Positions 35,632 through 44,820 of a stretch of 64,000 nt of DNA are shown here, one piece after another. The notes under the pieces were generated by a model. The model did no database searches. It was given only the letters and a program-made list of their open reading frames with translations, and was not told where the DNA came from. A program made the position numbers and the translations under genes. Source of the DNA: CAWBUW01 sp963792075 (lineage in GTDB: Bacteria; Chloroflexota; Anaerolineae; Anaerolineales; UBA4823); assembly GCA_963792075.1 (NCBI GenBank), contig CAWBUW010000007.1:496001-560000 (forward strand), given 5' to 3'. The stretch's first letter is position 1. Every line of letters starts with the position of its first letter.

Positions 35632-36014
35632 GGATGAGTGCTGCAGCCAAGACCATCTTCTATTTCGGGATTTACGTTATCTTCTTGGGACTTACCCTGC
35701 TGGCCGCGCCGGGTCTTCCCTTGGCCTTGTTCCGCGACCAGACTGAGGATGTGGTCTGGCTGCGCGTACTCGGCCTGGTCGTGGCTATATTGGGTTTTTA
35801 CTACATCCAGGCGGCGCGGCACGAGTTAAAGCCTTTCTTTCAAGCCACCGTATATGCCCGGCCGGTGGTGATCCTGGTCTTTATTGTGATGGTCCTGTTC
35901 CGCCTGGGAAAGCCGTACATGATCTTATTTGGGTTGGGTGATCTTCTCGGCGCGCTCTGGACTGGGCTGGCTTTGCGCGGGAGTGAGGCCAGGGCCAATG
36001 AAAACGGCGTCTAA
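35628..36014 (+). CDS. Small four-helix membrane protein of unknown function
   Basis: The 128-residue protein has four hydrophobic segments (IFYFGIYVIFLGLTLLAAPG, VLGLVVAILGFYYIQA, PVVILVFIVMVLF, MILFGLGDLLGALWTGLAL). I do not recognise a named family. It has no cysteines or haem-binding pair that I can see. It sits inside the Hdr genes with a 4-base overlap to hdrB, so it may anchor the otherwise soluble complex to the membrane. Confidence 0.75.
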   Translation: MRMSAAAKTIFYFGIYVIFLGLTLLAAPGLPLALFRDQTEDVVWLRVLGLVVAILGFYYIQAARHELKPFFQATVYARPVVILVFIVMVLFRLGKPYMILFGLGDLLGALWTGLALRGSEARANENGV

Positions 36015-36071
36015 AAACCAGGGAATGCAGGAACCACGACGGCCGTAATGGCCTGTCTTTAGGAGGTGAAC

Positions 36072-39000
36072 ATGGAACGCGATATTCAAAAAACAGAGCA
36101 AGTAGACGAGATGGAAAAAAACGGACCGAAAATTGGTGTATACATTTGCCATTGTGGGACGAACATCGCCGCGACAGTCGACGTGGCTGCGGTGAGCGAA
36201 TACGCCGCCCACCTGCCGGGCGTGGTCGTAGCGAGGCATTATAAATATATGTGCTCCCAGCCGGGCCAGCAATTAATCCAACAAGATATCCGTGAGTTGG
36301 GTCTGGACGCCGTGGTTGAGGCCTCCTGTACGCCAAAAATGCACGAGCCTACCTTCCGCACGGCGCTGTCTGCGGCCGGGCTCAACCCGTACAAGTTCGA
36401 GATGGTAAACATCCGCGAACATTGCTCCTGGATCACGCCTGACCGGACCCTGGCAACCGAAAAAGCCCGCTCGTTGGTATCCGGCGGAATCCATCGCGTG
36501 GCACACCACCGCCCACTTAAGTCCTCTCGGGAGAGTGTCGTTCCACATGGCTTGGTGATCGGCGGCGGCATCGCCGGTATTCACGCCGCCCTGAAACTGG
36601 CGGACGCCGGTTATCCCGTTACGCTGGTCGAGAAAGAGCCGAATATCGGTGGGCGGATGGCCCAGTTCGACAAGACCTTCCCCACTCTCGACTGCGCCGG
36701 CTGTACCCTGACCCCCAAGACTGGTGAGATCGCTCGCCATCCCCTGGTTGAGATCTTAACCCAGGCCCAAGTGACCAGCCTCAACGGCTACATCGGGAAT
36801 TTCAAAGCGACGATCGAGCAGCAGCCACGCTTCATCGACACATCGGTGTGTACAAGCTGCGGCCTGTGCGCTGACGCCTGTCCGGTGGAAATTCCCAGCG
36901 ATTTCGATTTCCGGCTGGGGAAGCATATGGCCACATACCGTAATTTCCCCCAGGCAGTCCCGAGCGCCTACGTCATCGATAAGCGCCAGACCTGCCCCTC
37001 GAAGGCCGCATGCCCGGTCAACTGCGGCGCACAGGGCTACCTGGCGCTTGCGGCGGTTGGCAAGTATTCCGAAGCAGCCGCCCTGATCCGCGAGACCTGT
37101 ACCCTGGCAGCGACGATGGGACGTATCTGCCACCACCCGTGCGAGACTGCCTGCGTGCGCGGCGACCACGATGCCCCGGTCGCCATCCGGGCTGTGAAGC
37201 GATTCATCCTCGACCAGGAAGCCCGTTCCGGGGCGACTCCTCCGCCGGATGGCCGCTCGCCACGCGCAGAGAAGGTTGCCATCGTCGGCAGCGGACCGGC
37301 CGGGTTGGCAGCAGCCTATGACCTGGCTTCCTGGGGATACCCGGTGACTGTGTTCGAGAAACACAGCCGGCCAGGTGGTATGCTTGAGACCGCCATCCCC
37401 CGTTACCGGCTCCCTCGCCAGGCCCTTGCCCAGGATGTCGCTGTCGTTGAAGCGATGGGCGTCGAATTCCGCCTGGGTGTGGAAATCGGCCGCGACGTGA
37501 CCTGGGAAGGTCTGAAACGGGAATATTCAGCCGTGCTGCTTGCGGTCGGACTCCCGGCGAGCCGAAGCCTGCCACTGCCCGGTATCGAACTGCCAGGCGT
37601 GCAGTTGGCCCTGCCGTTCCTGGCCGCGGTCAACGCCGAGCAGCCGCTGCCGGTTGGAAAACGCGTGGTCGTGATCGGCGGTGGAAATGTTGCTATGGAC
37701 GTCGCCCGCTGTGCCCGCCGCCTGGGAGCAGAGGTCGACCTGTACTGCCTGGAAGCCCGTAATGAAATGCCGTCTTTTGCCTGGGACATCGCCGAAGCCG
37801 ATGAAGAGGGCGTCCGGATCCACAATTCCTGGGGGCCCCTCCGCATCCTGGAGCAGAACGGGCGGGCATGCGGAGTTGAGTTCAAGCGCTGCACGGCGGT
37901 CTTCGACTCAAACCACCGCTTCAATCCAACCTATGACGAGACCACGACAATCAGCGCAGAAGGCGACACAGTGATCCTGGCTATCGGCCAGGCTTCCGCC
38001 CTGGGATTTCTGGACGGATCCACCATTGCCGCAGAAAGAGGCCGGCTGGAGGTTGACTCACTCTCCCTGGCTACCCGCGACCCGGATGTGTTCGCCTGCG
38101 GCGACCTGGTGACCGGACCCAGTTCGGCGGTTCAGGCCATGGCGAGCGGTCACGCCGCAGCCCGCTCCATCCATGCGTACCTGAGCGAGCAGGTTATCCA
38201 ACCTTTTGCTCCTTATCGGCCGGACCGGCGGGGAGAATTGACTGCACTTGGCGAGATACGCCTGAAAGAAGCCAGGCCGCGTGCTTCTCAGCGGTCTTTG
38301 ACCCCGGAAACACGACTGGGCAGCTTTGACGAGATCGAGCAGGGGCTGGACGAAGCCGCAGCGCAAGCGGAAGCACTGCGCTGCCTGGCCTGCGGCGGAT
38401 GCTCGGAGTGCTTCCAGTGTCTCACCCGCTGTGGCCCGAAGGCTATCAACCACAATATGTGCGCCTCCACTTATACCCGCGAGGCGGGTGTGGTGATCGT
38501 TGCCACAGGATGGGAGCCTTTTGACCCAACGATCTATGAAGAATACGGCTACCGGCGCTATCCGGACGTGATCACGAATATGGAGTTCGAGCGGCTGACC
38601 AATTCATCTGGGCCAACCTCCGGCAGGCTTTTACGTCCAAGCGATGGAAAGCCACCGAAGCGGGTTGTATTCATCCAATGTGTAGGCTCGCGCGACGAAT
38701 CGATCGGACAGGGATACTGTTCGCAGGTATGCTGCATGGCGAGCGTCAAACATGCCACGTTGTTCAAACACCAGGTACCAGACGGCCAGGCCTACATGTT
38801 CTACATCGACCTGCGAGCGATCGGCAAAGGCTACGACGAATTCGTCCGCCGGGCGGTCGAGCACGAAGGGCACCAGCTTATCCGCGGGCGCATTTCTAAG
38901 GTATACGACGAGGCTGGCCAGCTCATCGTGCGGGGCGAGGACACGCTCCTCGGGGCACAGGTCGAAGTGGAAGCCGACCTGGTGGTGCTGGCAGCCGGCG

Positions 39001-39500
39001 TGTCTCCCCAGCACGACCATTCCAGTCTAGCCCGTACGCTTGGGTTGACGACCGATGCCTATGGCTTTTACCTGGAGTCGCACCCCAAGCTCAAGCCGGT
39101 CGAGAGCAACGTAGGCGGGATTTTCCTGGCAGGGATGTGCCAGGGACCCAAGGATATCGCCGCAAGTATCGCCCAGGCCGGTTCGGCAGCCGCCGAAGCG
39201 CTGGTGATGTTCAGCCAGGGACAGGTGACGATTGAGCCAACCATCGCTCAGGTGGATGAAGCCCTCTGCACGGGTTGTAAGACCTGTGTGGGTGTATGTC
39301 CGTACGGGGCGATTGGTTTCGTCGAAGAGCGAAAGGTTTCGCAGGTGCAGAGCGCTCTGTGCCATGGCTGCGGCGCGTGCGCAGCCGCTTGCCCTACCAA
39401 GGCGATTGCGGTTGAGCACTTTACACCAACCCAAATATTCTCCCAGATCGAAGGGATCCTCAGCCAGGCAGACATCCTTGAGCTGGTAGGAGAGAGATAA
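36072..39500 (+). CDS. hdrA: HdrA-like flavoprotein with inserted GltD/NfnB-like module
   Basis: The 1,142-residue protein starts with an HdrA domain (GVYICHCGTN, then the FAD motif VIGGGIAGIHAALKLAD near residue 167, and CTSCGLCADACPVEIP). A complete glutamate-synthase-small-chain-like module follows at about 305-745 (CPVNCGAQGY, HHPCETACVRG, GSGPAGLAAAYD, IGGGNVAMDVAR). The HdrA C-terminal part then resumes (CVGSRDESIGQGYCSQVCCMASVKHA). Two ferredoxin motifs end it (CTGCKTCVGVCPYGAI, CHGCGACAAACPTKAI). Two FAD sites and an NAD(P)H-type site suggest flavin-based bifurcation or confurcation linking ferredoxin, pyridine nucleotide and HdrB. ATG 36072 follows AGGAGG; a GTG at 36066 is less likely. 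Confidence 0.9.
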   Translation: MERDIQKTEQVDEMEKNGPKIGVYICHCGTNIAATVDVAAVSEYAAHLPGVVVARHYKYMCSQPGQQLIQQDIRELGLDAVVEASCTPKMHEPTFRTALSAAGLNPYKFEMVNIREHCSWITPDRTLATEKARSLVSGGIHRVAHHRPLKSSRESVVPHGLVIGGGIAGIHAALKLADAGYPVTLVEKEPNIGGRMAQFDKTFPTLDCAGCTLTPKTGEIARHPLVEILTQAQVTSLNGYIGNFKATIEQQPRFIDTSVCTSCGLCADACPVEIPSDFDFRLGKHMATYRNFPQAVPSAYVIDKRQTCPSKAACPVNCGAQGYLALAAVGKYSEAAALIRETCTLAATMGRICHHPCETACVRGDHDAPVAIRAVKRFILDQEARSGATPPPDGRSPRAEKVAIVGSGPAGLAAAYDLASWGYPVTVFEKHSRPGGMLETAIPRYRLPRQALAQDVAVVEAMGVEFRLGVEIGRDVTWEGLKREYSAVLLAVGLPASRSLPLPGIELPGVQLALPFLAAVNAEQPLPVGKRVVVIGGGNVAMDVARCARRLGAEVDLYCLEARNEMPSFAWDIAEADEEGVRIHNSWGPLRILEQNGRACGVEFKRCTAVFDSNHRFNPTYDETTTISAEGDTVILAIGQASALGFLDGSTIAAERGRLEVDSLSLATRDPDVFACGDLVTGPSSAVQAMASGHAAARSIHAYLSEQVIQPFAPYRPDRRGELTALGEIRLKEARPRASQRSLTPETRLGSFDEIEQGLDEAAAQAEALRCLACGGCSECFQCLTRCGPKAINHNMCASTYTREAGVVIVATGWEPFDPTIYEEYGYRRYPDVITNMEFERLTNSSGPTSGRLLRPSDGKPPKRVVFIQCVGSRDESIGQGYCSQVCCMASVKHATLFKHQVPDGQAYMFYIDLRAIGKGYDEFVRRAVEHEGHQLIRGRISKVYDEAGQLIVRGEDTLLGAQVEVEADLVVLAAGVSPQHDHSSLARTLGLTTDAYGFYLESHPKLKPVESNVGGIFLAGMCQGPKDIAASIAQAGSAAAEALVMFSQGQVTIEPTIAQVDEALCTGCKTCVGVCPYGAIGFVEERKVSQVQSALCHGCGACAAACPTKAIAVEHFTPTQIFSQIEGILSQADILELVGER

Positions 39501-39501
39501 A

Positions 39502-39948
39502 TTGAACGATATTGTGCCTGATCCTAATTTTCAGCCAAAAATCATTGGCCTGCTATGTTACTGGTGCGCTTACGTCGCAGCCGACTCGGCCGGTGTGGGG
39601 CGAATGGTCCAGTCCTCCAGTCTGCGTATCGTGCGCTTGAACTGCTCCGGGATGGCCGACCCGGCCTACGTGATGAAAGCCTTCGCCTCCGGAGCAGATG
39701 GAGTGCTGATCGCCGGCTGCCATCCGGGCGACTGCCATTACACATCTGGAAATCTGAAAGCTCAACGTCGCTTCTTCTTGTTGCGCAAGCTGTTAGAACA
39801 GCTCGGCATTGCACCGGAAAGGGTCCGGTTGGAATGGATCGCCGCTTCGGAGCCAAGCAAGCTGGTGCGTGTGGTGGAGGAAATGACCGAACAGATTCGC
39901 CAGTTAGGGCCGTTGCAGCAGCCTGAAAGGAGCGTGGTACATGAGTGA
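39502..39948 (+). CDS. mvhD: MvhD-like hydrogenase/Hdr linker iron-sulfur subunit
   Basis: The 148-residue protein has the MvhD pattern: CYWCAYVAADSAG, VRLNCSGMADPAYVMKAF, GVLIAGCHPGDCHY. It binds a [2Fe-2S] cluster and bridges the Mvh subunits to HdrA in methanogens. The start is TTG 39502 with AGGAG 9 bases upstream. It overlaps the next gene by 8 bases. All expected cysteines are retained. Confidence 0.9.
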   Translation: MNDIVPDPNFQPKIIGLLCYWCAYVAADSAGVGRMVQSSSLRIVRLNCSGMADPAYVMKAFASGADGVLIAGCHPGDCHYTSGNLKAQRRFFLLRKLLEQLGIAPERVRLEWIAASEPSKLVRVVEEMTEQIRQLGPLQQPERSVVHE

Positions 39949-41017
39949 GCAGGCTTCGAGCGGCCCGCAATGGTCGGGGCCTAATGGACGAAAACCTGTC
40001 GCTGGGGGGAACGGGTCCGGCGCCCGCCCGCGTTGGGGCTTCTTTACACTGAGTGGTTGCCGCGGCTGCGAATCGGTCCTGCTGGACGTGCACAGCCAGG
40101 TGGCGCCCCTGACCGAACTGGCAGAGGTCGTTTTCTGGCCCTGGCTGCTCGGCTCGCGACTTGCAGACCTGGAGCAGCTCCAGGACCAGGAGTTGGATGC
40201 CGTCTTTGTTGCTGGGGCTGTGGTAGGCGAGGCAGACGAGAAGGTCGCCCACCTTCTTCGCCGCAAGTCGCGGCGGTTGGTAGCCTTAGGCGCCTGCGCC
40301 TCATTTGGAGGGCTGGCCGGGCTGGCAGATAATCCGGAAGGCGGGCCGGAGGCGTACAGCCTCTCTCAAAAGGTAAAGGTCGATTTCTTCGTGCCTGGGT
40401 GCGCTCCTGCACTGAATTTTACCTGGGCCGCTCTCCAGGCGCTGGCAGCCACTCCAAGAGCGCGGGCGCGGATAAGCTACGCGGCCAACATTATCTCCCC
40501 GGCAATCGCCCAGGCAATTTTGAGCGGGATCGAGCCGCCCTCAGGAACCTATTTTGCTGGTGATAAGGCGGTGTGCGCCTCCTGCTCGCGCTTCAAGGAA
40601 GAGAAAAAGATTGTCTCCATTCATCGTCCGCACGAGATCAACCCGGACGAAAAGCGCTGCCTGCTCGAGCAGGGGGTTGTGTGTGTCGGATTGGCTACGC
40701 GCGGTGGTTGTGGAGGGCGTTGCACGGGCGCTGGCTTACCTTGTCGCGGGTGTTTTGGCCCGGCTGAAGCTGTGTTCGACCCAGGAGCCAGCCTGGTTTC
40801 TAGCATTGCCTCCACGATAGCATCTGACGATCCAGCCGCGCTGGAAGCTATTGTCGAGCGCATCCCAGATCCGCTGGGGACTTTCTACCGCTATAGCCTG
40901 CCGCATGCCATGCTAAGACAGGTAGGCCGGAAGAATGTAGCCGGAAATTCGGCAGATCCACTTAGTTCACAGGATCGTTTCGCCCAACCTGTAAAAGGAG
41001 TTGATCATGGAGGTTGA
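39941..41017 (+). CDS. mvhG: MvhG-like small subunit (NiFe hydrogenase small-subunit family)
   Basis: The 358-residue protein belongs to the NuoB/hydrogenase small-subunit family. The proximal cluster cysteines appear in SGCRGCE, LGACASFGG and VPGCAP. The C-terminal part has more cysteines (VCASCSRFK, TRGGCGGRCTGAGLPCRGCFG) for further clusters, as in F420-non-reducing hydrogenase G. The first 30 residues are a Gly/Pro-rich extension. The iron-sulfur relay looks intact, unlike the partner large subunit. It overlaps mvhD by 8 bases and the large subunit by 11. Confidence 0.88.
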   Translation: MSEQASSGPQWSGPNGRKPVAGGNGSGARPRWGFFTLSGCRGCESVLLDVHSQVAPLTELAEVVFWPWLLGSRLADLEQLQDQELDAVFVAGAVVGEADEKVAHLLRRKSRRLVALGACASFGGLAGLADNPEGGPEAYSLSQKVKVDFFVPGCAPALNFTWAALQALAATPRARARISYAANIISPAIAQAILSGIEPPSGTYFAGDKAVCASCSRFKEEKKIVSIHRPHEINPDEKRCLLEQGVVCVGLATRGGCGGRCTGAGLPCRGCFGPAEAVFDPGASLVSSIASTIASDDPAALEAIVERIPDPLGTFYRYSLPHAMLRQVGRKNVAGNSADPLSSQDRFAQPVKGVDHGG

Positions 41018-42392
41018 AAGGGTGAATTTCGCCCATACTCCCGCCGGCCAGCCGGGATCCATCATACTGGAGCCAGTCGGGTGGGTTGAAGAGGCAGCAA
41101 GAATCGTCCTCGAAACCCAACCCGATCGCGAGCCGGCCTGCCGCTTCGAAGCGACCTCACCTCTTGACCTGAGGAGGGCGGCGATCGGACGCCCGGCGGA
41201 GGAGCTTCCACGCATCTTGCCGGCGCTTTCCGCGGTCTCAGCCGTGGCACACCACATTGCCTCGGCACGTGCACTCGACCAGGTCTTCCAGGTCCAGCCC
41301 CCGCCGGGCGGGGAAGCTACCCGCCAGGCGCTGATGGCGGCTGATTCAGCCCGCCAGCACCTGAAACGGCTGGCGATTTTACTCACCGCCCCGGGCAGCC
41401 CGGTCCGGCGGGAAGCCAGCCGCTATACTGGCTGGGGCGTTCCTCAAGCACCTCTGCCTCCAGCATTCCCGCAGGAGCTGCTGCGTGGGTCAGCACTGGC
41501 TCAAGAAATTGTCCAGATGGTCGGGGGGCGGGCCGGCATGCCGGTGGTCGCGGTAGCGGGAGGCACGGCCCACGGGCTGAAGGAACAAGACCGGCCGCGC
41601 TTTGCCTCCGCCTGTGAGGCGCTGCTCAGATTGGCGCAGCGCGCTGGGGAGGTGCTGGGCAAGACCGTCTTCACTGCCTCGCCCTGGCTCGAATTTTTCA
41701 ACGGTGAACCCTTCTGCCTGCCTCTACCCTTTATCGGCCTGGACGGGGAATCAATCGTTATCTCTCGCGGGGACGGAAGCGAGACTGCTCTCGTATCTAA
41801 ACCCTTCTCGCCGGAGCAGGCCTTCGACCAAGTTGGCGAGCAGGTGGTGCCTGGGAAGTTGCGGGTTTTCGCCTTCCGCAAAGAGGTAGCCTGGCCTGGG
41901 TTGGAGGATGAGACCTCACCGGCATTTTTCCAGACCGGCCCACTGGCGCAACTGCACCTGCGGCAATATGTGGGGCAGAGTGCCATCCAGGAAAAGCAGC
42001 GCCTGAGCGAACAACTCGGTTCTCCGCCCTGGAACAGCGCTGCGGCAAGTTTATGGGCCAGTCTGGTAGAGCTTCTGGAAGCCTGCGAGAGACTGGTCGA
42101 GCTGAGCCAAAAAGACGAGATTGTAAGCCTGCCGAGGCACACCCTGCCTGCCGCGGAAACTCAAAGCGGCATAGGCGCTTCTGCAGTTGAAGGTCCGGCC
42201 GGGCTGGTAGTGCACGCATACCACACCGGGCAGAACGCCTTGATCCAGGAGGCGCGGGTACTCGATCCATCCACGATCAACCACGCGGCGCGTAATCTCG
42301 CCTGCCAAAAGGTCTCCCGTTTTCTGTTCGACACGGGTCGAACAGAACAAGGCGAGCTGCGCTTGATCGAATTTGCTGCTGCAATTTATTAA
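41007..42392 (+). CDS. MvhA-like large subunit lacking the Ni-Fe site cysteines
   Basis: The 461-residue protein aligns with F420-non-reducing hydrogenase large subunits: HIASARALDQVF follows where RxCGxCxxxH should be, and there are DSARQHLKRLAILL and DPSTINHAARNLA blocks. The N-terminal motif reads ALSAVSAVAHH, so both Cys ligands are Ser (TCC at 41229, TCA at 41238). The chain stops at LRLIEFAAAIY, right where the family continues with DPCxxC. All four Ni ligands are therefore missing and it cannot bind Ni-Fe in the known way. It may be a structural or electron-entry scaffold, as NuoD is in complex I. ATG 41007 follows GGAG; TTG 41001 is an alternative. Confidence 0.85.
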   Translation: MEVERVNFAHTPAGQPGSIILEPVGWVEEAARIVLETQPDREPACRFEATSPLDLRRAAIGRPAEELPRILPALSAVSAVAHHIASARALDQVFQVQPPPGGEATRQALMAADSARQHLKRLAILLTAPGSPVRREASRYTGWGVPQAPLPPAFPQELLRGSALAQEIVQMVGGRAGMPVVAVAGGTAHGLKEQDRPRFASACEALLRLAQRAGEVLGKTVFTASPWLEFFNGEPFCLPLPFIGLDGESIVISRGDGSETALVSKPFSPEQAFDQVGEQVVPGKLRVFAFRKEVAWPGLEDETSPAFFQTGPLAQLHLRQYVGQSAIQEKQRLSEQLGSPPWNSAAASLWASLVELLEACERLVELSQKDEIVSLPRHTLPAAETQSGIGASAVEGPAGLVVHAYHTGQNALIQEARVLDPSTINHAARNLACQKVSRFLFDTGRTEQGELRLIEFAAAIY

Positions 42393-42412
42393 AGATATTC
42401 AGGAGGTCGACT

Positions 42413-42910
42413 GTGATCAATCAAACTGTGCTGATCGACGCCGAGCGGTGCGCTGGCTGCCGGGCTTGCGAAGTGTTCTGCGCTCTCACCCACTTCGGCG
42501 AGTGTACCCCGTCTAAAGCCCGGATCCACGTCATTAAGTGGGAGATGCAGGGTATTTACGTCCCTATCAGTTGCCGACGCTGCGAGACGCCTGCCTGCCA
42601 GATCGCCTGCCCGGTTGGCGCAACCTACCGCGATGCCTTGACCGGCGCCATGCTGGTGGACTACGCCCGCTGCTTGGGGTGTTACGCCTGCGTAAACGCC
42701 TGCCCTTTTGGTGCGACTACGGTTGACCCGGAGAACGGGCAGGTGCTCAAATGCGACCTGTGTGGTGGCGATCCTACCTGTGTGAAGGTTTGTCCAACCC
42801 AGGCGCTGCGCTTTGAGCCGATCTCACAAGAAACCTACGCTAAAGTTATCGACAATGCTCAGCGCCTCTCTCAATTGGTGCAGGCTGCCGTCGAAGTAAA
42901 GGAAGGGTGA
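42413..42910 (+). CDS. 4Fe-4S ferredoxin-like subunit (AOR partner)
   Basis: The 165-residue protein has four cluster motifs: CAGCRACEVFC, CRRCETPACQIAC, CLGCYACVNAC and CDLCGGDPTCVKVC. This resembles CooF/HycB-type electron carriers and the small subunits found next to AOR-family enzymes. It starts at GTG 42413 with AGGAGGT upstream and overlaps the AOR reading frame region by a few bases. It most likely takes electrons from the AOR to the Hdr/Mvh-like complex. Confidence 0.87.
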   Translation: MINQTVLIDAERCAGCRACEVFCALTHFGECTPSKARIHVIKWEMQGIYVPISCRRCETPACQIACPVGATYRDALTGAMLVDYARCLGCYACVNACPFGATTVDPENGQVLKCDLCGGDPTCVKVCPTQALRFEPISQETYAKVIDNAQRLSQLVQAAVEVKEG

Positions 42911-42912
42911 AC

Positions 42913-44820
42913 ATGAACGCCTGGACAGGAACGATTCTGCATGTCGACCTCAGTACGCGCAAGGTCAAGCGGATACCAACCGCTGACTATACCGAGAAGT
43001 TAATCGGCGGACGAGGCGTTGGGGCGCGCTTGATCTATGACGAGCTTCAGCCGGGTACCGATCCTTTCGACCCGGCCAACCCGCTCATCTTCAACCTCGG
43101 CCCACTGACCGGCACGGCGATGCCTGGCTCAGGGCGGGTCGATGTGACCGCCAAATCACCGCTTACTCACCTGCGGGCGAAAAGCAACTTTGGGGCTTAC
43201 TGGGGGGCAGAGCTTAAGTACGCCGGGGTCGACCACTTGATGATCACTGGTAAAGCAGAAAAGCCGGTCTACCTGTGGATCCACAACCAGGAAGTCGAGA
43301 TCCGCGATGCCTCCCAGGTCTGGGGCCTGGATACCCGCCGCACGCAGCTTGCCATCCGGCATGAATTGGGAGACCCAGAGGTAAAGGTGGTATGCATCGG
43401 CCAGGCTGGAGAGCGGCTGGTGCGCTTCGCCTGCTTGATCACGGAGACCGGCGATGCTGCCGGTCGGACCGGCATGGGCGCGGTGATGGGCTCCAAGAAT
43501 TTGAAAGCCGTCGCGGTGCGCGGCACCGGCGGGGTTCACCTGGCGCAGCCCGAGAAATTCCGCGATCTGGCCTTGCAAGTTCACGGTGCCATCCGCGAAA
43601 GCCCGGCTTTCCAGGAGCTGTCGCATTATGGCGTGGTGCGCGAGGTCAAGAACATGTACGATTTTAGCTTTTTTCCAATCGGTTACTTCGAAGACGTTGC
43701 CTGGGATGCGATGGTGAAAGATTACGGTGGTGAGGCGTTCATGCAACAATACCAGTTGAAGAACGTGGGCTGCTTCGGCTGTCCGAACCGCTGTATGAAC
43801 TTCCTTTCAGTGCCCGGCATCGGGACAGGGGTGACGTCGTGTGAGCCATGGAGCGGACTGACCGGCGGGGTCTGGAACACAGACCTGCAGGTCTTCTGGG
43901 AGGCCAACCTGCTCGCCAACCTGTACGGGATGGACTCAACCGAGTCCACCGCCTGCATCGGGTTGATGATGGAGCTCTACCGCGATGGGATTATCACCGA
44001 AAAAGAAACAGACGGTATCCCAATGGAACGCGGTGGGCGAGAGACCATCTTGGGCACCATACGCAAGATCGCTAACCGTGAAGGGTATGGCGACCTGCTG
44101 GCCGAAGGGCCAGGTGCGGCCGCCAAACACTGGGGGCCAGAAGCGGAAAGCCGGGTAGACCTGGTGAAAGGGCTTTCCCCGCACGCCTACGAGTACCGCG
44201 CCTATCACGGCGCGGCGCTGATGGAGGCTGTGGGTCATCGCGGAGATCCGCTGCCGCTGCGTGCTTCGATGATGGAAGTGGATTGGAACCGCGGCAAGGA
44301 ATGGTTCGAAAGCGTAGGGAAAGACCTCTACGGCCATGAAGAGGCGGCCATTCCGACTGGCTACAAGGGCAAGGCCCTCATGACGGTGATTTCAGAGCAC
44401 CAGGAACGCGTGCCTGACAGTCTGGGGTTGTGCAAGTGGCTGTATCCTGTCATCGTGATTCAGTCGCTGGAATACCCGGCGGCTCTGTTCAGCGCTGCGA
44501 CTGGCATTGAAACCAGCGAGGCCGACCTGCTGCGGGTGGGCGAGCGCATCCGCAACCTGGAGAGGGCTTTCGACGTGCGTGAAGGCCTGACCCGTAAGGA
44601 TGATGCCCTGCCGAAGAAGTTCTTCGAGAAGCCGCTCAAGAATGGTCGATTTGCCGGCGCGGTTTTGGACGTGGATAAGTTCGAGGAGATGCAGACGGAG
44701 TATTACAACTTGCGTGGCTGGGACCCGGAGACGGGCATCCCACGACGCGCGAAGCTGGAAGAACTTGGTCTGGAGGATATCGCTGCTGACCTGACACAAC
44801 GAGGTATCACATTGAAGTGA
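42913..44820 (+). CDS. aor: Aldehyde:ferredoxin oxidoreductase, tungsten-type
   Basis: The 635-residue enzyme belongs to the AOR family: WTGTILHVDLS at the start, GGRGVGARLIYDEL, the bis-pterin binding RTGMGAVMGSKNLKAVAVRG, and the [4Fe-4S] motif VGCFGCPNRCMNF near residue 286 with a further Cys at GLCKWLYP. AORs oxidise aldehydes to carboxylic acids with ferredoxin, using a tungsten or molybdenum bis-pterin. In this operon the likely substrates are aldehydes made by the mycofactocin SDRs. ATG 42913 follows GGAAGGG. The last base pairs overlap the mftF start (GTGA). Confidence 0.9.
   Translation: MNAWTGTILHVDLSTRKVKRIPTADYTEKLIGGRGVGARLIYDELQPGTDPFDPANPLIFNLGPLTGTAMPGSGRVDVTAKSPLTHLRAKSNFGAYWGAELKYAGVDHLMITGKAEKPVYLWIHNQEVEIRDASQVWGLDTRRTQLAIRHELGDPEVKVVCIGQAGERLVRFACLITETGDAAGRTGMGAVMGSKNLKAVAVRGTGGVHLAQPEKFRDLALQVHGAIRESPAFQELSHYGVVREVKNMYDFSFFPIGYFEDVAWDAMVKDYGGEAFMQQYQLKNVGCFGCPNRCMNFLSVPGIGTGVTSCEPWSGLTGGVWNTDLQVFWEANLLANLYGMDSTESTACIGLMMELYRDGIITEKETDGIPMERGGRETILGTIRKIANREGYGDLLAEGPGAAAKHWGPEAESRVDLVKGLSPHAYEYRAYHGAALMEAVGHRGDPLPLRASMMEVDWNRGKEWFESVGKDLYGHEEAAIPTGYKGKALMTVISEHQERVPDSLGLCKWLYPVIVIQSLEYPAALFSAATGIETSEADLLRVGERIRNLERAFDVREGLTRKDDALPKKFFEKPLKNGRFAGAVLDVDKFEEMQTEYYNLRGWDPETGIPRRAKLEELGLEDIAADLTQRGITLK

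Noticed and set aside
39941..42392. A functional [NiFe] hydrogenase (Mvh)
   Set aside because: The large subunit lacks the CxxC pairs at both ends that bind Ni and Fe.
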